From Diploscapter coronatus (Eukaryota; Nematoda; Chromadorea; Rhabditida; Rhabditidae), in NCBI GenBank assembly GCA_964036155.1, contig OZ038422.1, positions 21,785,201 through 21,849,200 of the forward strand: 64,000 nucleotides of DNA, given 5' to 3'. Position 1 is the first letter of the stretch. Each line of letters begins with the position of its first letter. Shown piece after piece: positions 57,801 through 64,000 of the stretch. Made by a program: the position numbers and the translations under genes. The notes under the pieces were generated by a model. That model ran no database searches. It was given only the letters and a program-made list of their open reading frames with translations, and was not told the origin of the DNA.

Positions 57801-60800
57801 ACTGAGATTTTAGCAACCGATGCACGTTCTCCAGACAGTTGATTTGGTTGTAGGACAAAGGCAATTCAGGCTGATTCTGAAAGAAAACAATATTGCATAG
57901 CGCCGGAAAAATATTTCATCTTTTGTTGTTGGGAGTTTATCAATTTCGCTATTGCGCAGGAAGAATGATGAATCAGATTCTTACCTTCCCATTGCTGACA
58001 GTCGCAACTTCACTGGGGGTTGATGAGGGAGGAACCGACTGCACCAGAGCCGACGAAGGCAGAGATGGAAGTCGACTCGTTTGACTGGAAATTATTATGA
58101 GGCGAAATTCGAGATACGTTAACACTACCTGCTATTGCCGTGCATGACTAGGCTCTCGACGAGTTTGTCGATGTAGGAGGCGAGATCGAGAGGGGCAGCA
58201 GCCAGAACTGCGGCCGCAGAGGGAGTCATGCCTGGAGGAAGGACGGAAGGTCGAACACAACCGAACGAGGGAAACTGATCGGATTGGGGGATGGCTGATT
58301 GGGGCAGGGAATGACTGCCGGCGGATGAGTGGGATGATGTAACTGGCTGAAATAATAGAATTTAGGCATAGGCCACTTGTAAAGGACAAAATGATCTAGT
58401 CAATAAGATGAACAGATTCGAGCGCGAGAATAGAGATATTAATAGAGAAAAAAGAAGATGATCAAGAGAGAAAGAGAGAGAGAGAGAGAATACACGGAAG
58501 TACACCATCTTGAGGCAGAACAAATATGGGGTTGACAAGTTGAGAGCTACACTATCAAAACAACAATATACCGTGAAACATTAATCTCTAAACTTAAAAT
58601 CTGCATCAGCCTAATTAGAAGTATTGAGATTCAGAGAAGAGGCGCTTATTATAGGCAGGCCTAGGGAGGACGATCGTCAGAAGGCCTTCGCGATCTACCC
58701 TCAGGATAGTTTCTTGGCAAATTTCACTCTCTAGCTTGTAATTGATACAAATTTTCATAATGCGACCTGGTATCATAACTATCAATGCGCTCGTGCGAGA
58801 CTTACTCCCTATAGTTTATTTTCATCTGACGAAAGTGCTCACTAGGTCTGATTATAGGTTAATGCTATTCTTGAAAACATTAATGAAGAAGATAATTGAA
58901 GACTATTCCGAGTGCTATTGCTTTAGAAAGGCTGTGATTAAAGTGCAAAAGTCTGAAAGTATGAAGATGGTGATACCCATAAATGGAAGGGAGAGATTCA
59001 GGTAAGTGATATGAGTAGAAGGGGAGAGGAATACAAAAGGCAGGGGAAGGCAGAAGAAGAAGATGACCGGCACAGGGCAGATCGAGCTGGTACGACACAT
59101 AACGAAAAGAGAAAGGAAGGGGTTGCAGAAGGAAGAAGGGAAGGGAGGGAAGGGGAGAAGATGAGATCTGATCGAGTCATACATGCAATCGAGAGAAATA
59201 TATTAATTCGTTAAAATAACTTGGAAAAAATCAAATATATTACCTTGTTCATAATCGCCCTCAACTCCTCCTCGAAGGTCTTCGCCATGACGCTCGGCAG
59301 AACGTTGACTGTGTGACCGTCTGTTGGGGTTGCCAAAACGTTTGAGTCTGAAACATTACACAGTTTCTCTTTATTGTCGGCAAACTAAATACCTCCGATA
59401 GGAACGCCGAGAATCTTATGTCTGGCGACGACCAACTCGATCTTCTTGCTCCACGGATTCACATAAGCGTGCCATTCAGTTTGTGACTGCAGAATGGCAC
59501 CGTTATGAGCCACCAATCGTAGAGGGGCCACGCTCTTCACGATTCGACTTCCTCGAGATTGGTGCACTAAAATGCATATTTTATAGGTGATCAAATAAAA
59601 CGTCTTGCACTTGTCACCGTTACAGTTTGCAACAGTTACCGATTCTTTCTTTTCTTATATCATTTGTTCTGAACAATTTGTGACTTATACAAAATTGTGA
59701 TTATGAAAATTTGGTGAAAATGAAAGGAATCACCATGTAGTTCGAAAAGACAAGAAAAACCTACAATCTAAATGAGCCTTTATGACGACATGCACATCTG
59801 CATAGTAGACAAAGGCCAGAAGAGATTTGCCGATCAAGTCAGTGGGCAATAGCCCCAGATATGGTATCGATCTGAAAGTAATGCATACTTCATTCGTTCA
59901 TCTTTGATTTACTGAAGTATTGAAGCTCAAAGACTACTGAAGAGTCAAAAGAGTGGCTGGATAAAAAACCAGCCAGCCAGACAAAGGATGTCTGATGAAG
60001 TGATGAAGATGGACAGCTAGGCTTAGTGGGTATCCTGATATTATTCTTTCCCGTTCCGTTCAGTATTCGGTTGGTGTGCGTTCCTTCCGCGCCACACTCT
60101 CTCTCCCCTTCCCTCTTCTTTCCTTTCTTTTCTCTGCTAGTGACATTGGTGGTAGTGCCAGTCCCTTGCCTTCCCTTTGCATTGCGCCTTGCAATGTGTT
60201 CTTGCGCCACTGCGTACACCTCTCTCTCCGCTTTGACCACACCAAATAACAACCGGAGAGAAAGAAAGGAAAGAGATGAACTGTGAGAGACAATCCCTAC
60301 ACAATTCTGATGCTAAATGAAGATCACCAGATATGCGAACCATATCCGTAACAGACGATTTAAATTTAAATGGGGAAAATTCTAATATGAACTTTGGGGG
60401 AATTATTTCATAATTCAAACTTAGAAACTGTAACGTCGCGACATTTTGGCATGGAAGAATATATCGAAAAAAATAGGTGGTAATATTTTAATATCCTAGC
60501 CTATTCGTTTCATATACTCCAGTTATGACCATAACTATATGAAATAAACTTCAAAGCTTTCGAAGATGAAGGAAATATTTTAAAAATGAATGGGAATGTA
60601 ATTTTCGAATAGGTTCGAACGATTTCGATATCACAAAATTTACAACTCAAGTTCCCCATTGTGCAATTTGCTATACTGAAAAAATAATACCAGGCCTATT
60701 AATCTTAGGAACGAAACGATCAATAAAGCGAATCTCACTAGATTTGATAATGACAAAAAATAGTTGACATGAAAACAACTTACGCTTTATCGATGTGACT

Positions 60801-62482
60801 GAGAGCACAGGACGAAGAGTGCTTGGTGGTGAATGTGACGGGGTAGAATGGGACAGCCGGACCGAAGGCAGGCCGCAGGGCGAATGCAGTCAGACGAGTC
60901 TGTTGCTGCTCGAATTCACACAGCAATTCGCACGCTGTTGGCAGACACGACCTGCAACCAGATAGATTAGATTGGCGATTGATTTTGGCCTGATTGGAGA
61001 TTACAAATTGAAGCAGATCGCAGATTTGTGCACAACAAAGACAACTCGTCTTTGTCTAATGGAACAACGAGGAAAGAGGGAAAAGCCGACTGACCATCTG
61101 CTAATGCAAAATGCCCACAAACAAATGCTATTTTCTCACATCTTCGGTCAAAAGTCTTCAAAACCGTTAGAATTAGCAGCAGCCGCTAGTCGAATTGTGA
61201 AGTACGTCGAGTGAAAAGGGGTTGCTTAAGACTCGTCGTAAAATGATTACATTTGCATTACTGTGATTAGAGTGTGGCAGGATAGGCTCCAGGGGATCAG
61301 GCAAATCTGCTCTAATCCAACCCCTATCCACAATTGTACCCTTCCGCATCCTGGCATCTCCATCCATCTCTGCCCCCTTTATCTGCTCATCCCCTTTTTC
61401 CTGATATGGTCAGCTTAATGTTCCCCCCTTCCCTGTCTCCGTTCCTCGTCTCTATATTCGTATAGCGAGCCTTTTCCTCTCAAAGTGCATTTCTATTTTA
61501 GCCCTCTCCCCTTGCATTCGTGTCTTACTGTGCTAGAGGGGTGCTGTCTGTGCTGCTGTTCTGCCTTCTCCGCGCCTCTTTCATCTCTCGTACTCTCTCG
61601 CCTCTTTGTCAGCTCCTCTGTCCCCTCCCCCAATTGCGTGCTCTCTTATCATGTCCATTCCCACGATCTCTCTTTTCCTCTCTGCTCTCTCTCCTTTATC
61701 TGCGTTCTCTATTTATGGTCAGTCGTGTGGCTACTACTGGAAATGGGAGCAATGCATTCTGCACTTGTTGACTTGTTGATGAAGTGAAGGAAACAGGACG
61801 AGGAGACGGCGAGGAGGGGAATTGGCTTACCAATTGAGGCGACAGAAGATCTGCTGCTTGGTGGATGAAACAGCGGCTGCCGACAGCAAAAATGACTGGC
61901 CTTTGGATTCGAGTAGAGAGAAGAAACATTTGCCGGGGGATAGCAGCTGAAGTCAGTCGAATAAAGCCGATCTTCACAAGCATTAGAACAAACCTCTTCA
62001 TTGATGCTGTCGTTGTGAATCTGTGCGTTGACGATTTTGCCCGATGGCATTGACAGATTGACAATGAACAATAGCCGGCTGTCAGCTTCCTGAAACTGAT
62101 AATATTTTGCTCAAAATATGAAAATCAAAAGAAAGAAATGCATGAGTTTTTACGGTCTCATGGATATTATGCATAATAATAGTTTCATTTAAAGTAAATA
62201 AAATTTTGCAAAAATCCATTTCCACCGTGAAGATCAAGCTTTTTAAAGCTCAAAAATCGTGTACCTGCGTGGAGTCGACCTTCTCGGTCATGGTTTGCTC
62301 CTCTTCAGTCCATGTGTTGGGGGGTGAGAGAGTGGCTCCCTCTTCTCGTTCATTTTCCTCCTTCAACTTATCCTCAGTCGGACTGGCAGTGTTTTGGCCG
62401 TGCAGCAGAGGGGGACTTGTGCATTCAGACAGATCATCTTCCACCTTCACTCCACCGTTCATTTGACTGCTACGAAGGCTGT
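54889..62482 (-). CDS. lin-42 (per): PERIOD / LIN-42 homologue
   Basis: PAS-domain timing regulator; in nematodes LIN-42 controls heterochronic and molting timing. Exons in coding order: 62265-62482, 61994-62089, 61831-61946, 60784-60951, 59765-59871, 59393-59566, 59244-59347, 58129-58346, 57985-58084, 57755-57876, 55827-55916, 55611-55776, 55170-55406, 54889-54978. Starting at the ATG at 62462 gives 661 residues; an upstream exon is possible. The PAS-B region (about 138-290) shows HIDKASIPYLGLLPTDLIGK and EWHAYVNPWSKKIELVVARHK, as in PER. A weak PAS-like segment precedes it. The nematode SYQ motif (LSYNQINCLENVHRLLKSQS, near 435) and LT motif (VPLTRETLLQHTKKWEEEYR, near 474) follow; the latter is the casein kinase 1 binding region. 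Other regions are acidic or Ser/Pro-rich. TATTTTAG lies 20 bases before the proposed ATG. Confidence 0.9.
55917..57754 (-). other. 1.8-kb period intron with pyrimidine-rich blocks
   Basis: Separates the SYQ exon from the LT exon. Contains a (GA)n run at about 56324-56344, a (CAT)n run near 56763 and plus-strand pyrimidine-rich blocks at 56040-56130 and 57130-57240 whose open frames are low complexity. LIN-42 isoforms in nematodes are known to use separate promoters, so a promoter here is possible but unproven. Confidence 0.5.
58660..58846. mobile_element. MITE family B, long copy
   Basis: Starts CCTAGGGAGGACGATCGTCA and ends TGACGAAAGTGCTCACTAGG. These are the same two ends as the 80-bp copy at 13669-13748, in opposite orientation, and the GATCTACCCTC block beside the first end is also shared. 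It sits in period intron 58347-59243. Confidence 0.75.
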
Positions 62483-64000
62483 CTAAAATATCAAGTAAAT
62501 GAGCTAACAATCTGAAATATAAAAAAGAAAGAAAAAAAACACGAACTGACACGAATTACTTCAATGCAAAGAATAAAAATGAATCGAGTCAAACCCAAAT
62601 CAGGTTGAACGGCACACGGCCAGCAGGCCAGCAACAAAAGAGGGCAATGTTTAGTATGGGGACAGAGGGCTGGGGGCTAGGGAGACGGAGTAGGAATGGG
62701 GGAGAGAAACAAGGTCGAGTCCATGGTACGAAATGGACGGTCGTCGGAATAGGAGAAAGTGAAAACGAAGGGGCACGCGAGTGAGTGACCGATAGAAATG
62801 CAAAAAAAGAGGAGGATTCAGATGAAGCGCGCGAGTCAATGAGTTACTCGATTCTCGAAAAGTTACGAAAATCACGAGCATCTTGCAAGTTTCAGACTTC
62901 ACGAACCTTCGTTTTTTCCCCCCCATTGTTTCGTTTTTCGTTCAGCTTCTTGGTTGATTTATTGAGAAAATGAACATGGAAAGAGAATGGTGCGACGCTG
63001 GCGATAAGCAAAACGATGCAAGCAGCAGAAGCAGTTGAAGGCGAAGAAGACGGGAAGACGGGAAAAAGAGACGAGGGGAGGGAATTGACCAAGTTTGGGA
63101 AGAATGGAGAGGGGGAGAAGCTGCGCGATGCATGCGGATGAGGGATGGAATCGAATTGAAGAAATCGAAGAGAATGGATTGAAAGGATAGGAACTGGGAT
63201 GGGGATGGAAAGGGGATGCAACAGAAGCAAAAAGACGAAGAGATGCCGAGGCGATTATTGATAGCTGCAAAGGGAAACAACCACAATTATACTGGTACTT
63301 CTTCGCAATGCGCAGTATCTCGGTGGACAGTCCTACAGTCCCCCCACGTCGATAATGCACCTGTACACACGCACTCAGATTTCTGTTTACCCATCCACAC
63401 TCAACTAGGTAAAGTCGAAAGAAAGTTAGCAGAGTTAGTAGGAAAGTTGGCAAAAAGACGAGCAGATATCGCTCATTTTGACCGGATAAAATTCGATCCT
63501 TTTCAGAAAAAAAAGTAGTGTAGTGGGGAAAAAAAGACGGTCATTTCACTCTCGACCGACGAAAAATACATTGCAAAAATGAAACAGACTGAAGAAGAAA
63601 AGAGGCGAAGAAAAAGACGAAGGACGGTAAGAGAGAAGAGAAAGAGGAGACTGCTTGAGAGGTTGAGACTGTCCAGAGGTGCAGAGATAGACTCGAAATG
63701 AGAACGAGAATTGAGAGAGGAGTGGAGATTCGAAAGCGAAGGTGAAAAAGAAGATCCAAAGAGCAAGGACAGAGGAGCTGTGCGCGTGCAGAACGCATCG
63801 ATTCGGTATCTGATCTAAAAATCTACAAATCAATCCCCTGGGGGAAATTTGAAGAAAAGTCAAAAATTAAAACTAGCATCTGTCTCTCCAAGCACTGTAG
63901 CACGCGAAGACTTGAGAGCAAGCATGATTCTAGCGAACCAATGACTTTCTGTTTTCGGTTTGTTAAAATAAGCTGCTATTTTTCATTTTTGCAATTTGCA
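62483..64000 (-). other. Upstream region of period, purine-rich plus strand
   Basis: Expected to hold period promoter or upstream exons. Plus-strand purine-rich tracts at about 62640-62830, 62970-63250 and 63540-63780 explain the many Ser/Phe/Leu-rich minus frames. One minus frame near 63300-63360 (GLSTEILRIAKK before GTACCAG) could be a short exon but has no support. I saw no CACGTG E-box here. Confidence 0.45.

Noticed and set aside
62651..63863. Minus-strand frames up to 164 codons upstream of period
   Set aside because: Reflect purine-rich plus-strand tracts. None ends at a donor in the phase needed by the first confirmed period exon.
1..64000. tRNA, rRNA, CRISPR arrays, bacterial operons or toxin systems
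   Set aside because: No cloverleaf with A/B boxes, no regularly spaced repeats, and all recognised genes are spliced eukaryotic genes.

Overview
The window is eukaryotic nuclear DNA, AT-rich and dense in multi-exon genes, and most probably comes from a nematode. Four things point there. Many introns are only 40-50 bp and end in TTTCAG or TTTTAG. In at least ten genes a splice-acceptor-like TTTNAG lies 0-25 nt before the start codon, as expected of spliced-leader trans-splicing. A PERIOD homologue carries the SYQ and LT motifs described for nematode LIN-42. The gene set (nematode-type UDP-glucuronosyltransferase, small Ly6 protein, raptor/DAF-15, PARL rhomboid) also fits. I cannot name the species. 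All gene models below were spliced by hand from reading frames and splice sites, and reading phase is kept across every junction unless an entry says otherwise.

Layout. Positions 1-1713 hold the 5' part of an aquaporin on the minus strand, cut by the window edge. Positions 1714-5599 hold no convincing gene but contain a 1.4-kb element with about 140-bp inverted ends. An unrecognised secreted Cys-rich protein (minus, 5600-7412) shares a 316-bp putative bidirectional promoter with a DHHC palmitoyltransferase (plus, 7729-11035), which converges on an F-box/kelch protein (minus, 11400-12669). A MARCH-type RING-CH ubiquitin ligase follows (plus, 14222-15766). Then come three co-directional plus-strand genes: raptor (36 exons, 17224-30660, with a complete UDP-glucuronosyltransferase gene antisense inside one intron), the mitochondrial GTPase ERAL1 (31689-34483), and an SLC49/FLVCR-type transporter only 420 bp further on (34904-38136). 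The rest is mostly minus strand: PARL rhomboid protease (38930-41147), a TMCC coiled-coil membrane protein (42285-47363, with a Ly6-type gene on the plus strand inside an intron), a GPR107/108-type seven-helix protein (47965-51787), a 3.1-kb gap, and a PERIOD/LIN-42 homologue (54889-62462 or beyond).

The genes form no single pathway. Thematically, raptor (TORC1 growth control) sits beside a mitochondrial ribosome-assembly GTPase and a small-molecule transporter in one orientation with short gaps, and lin-42/period is a developmental timing gene. ERAL1 and PARL both act in mitochondria.

Non-coding structure is rich. At least six short inverted-repeat elements (MITE-like) are present, two of them recurring in the window with shared ends. 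Other structural features are two GC-AG introns, a 15-nt first coding exon, a 29-nt exon beside the DHHC active site, and long purine/pyrimidine strand-asymmetric tracts flanking and inside the period gene. I found no tRNA, rRNA, CRISPR array or prokaryotic system.
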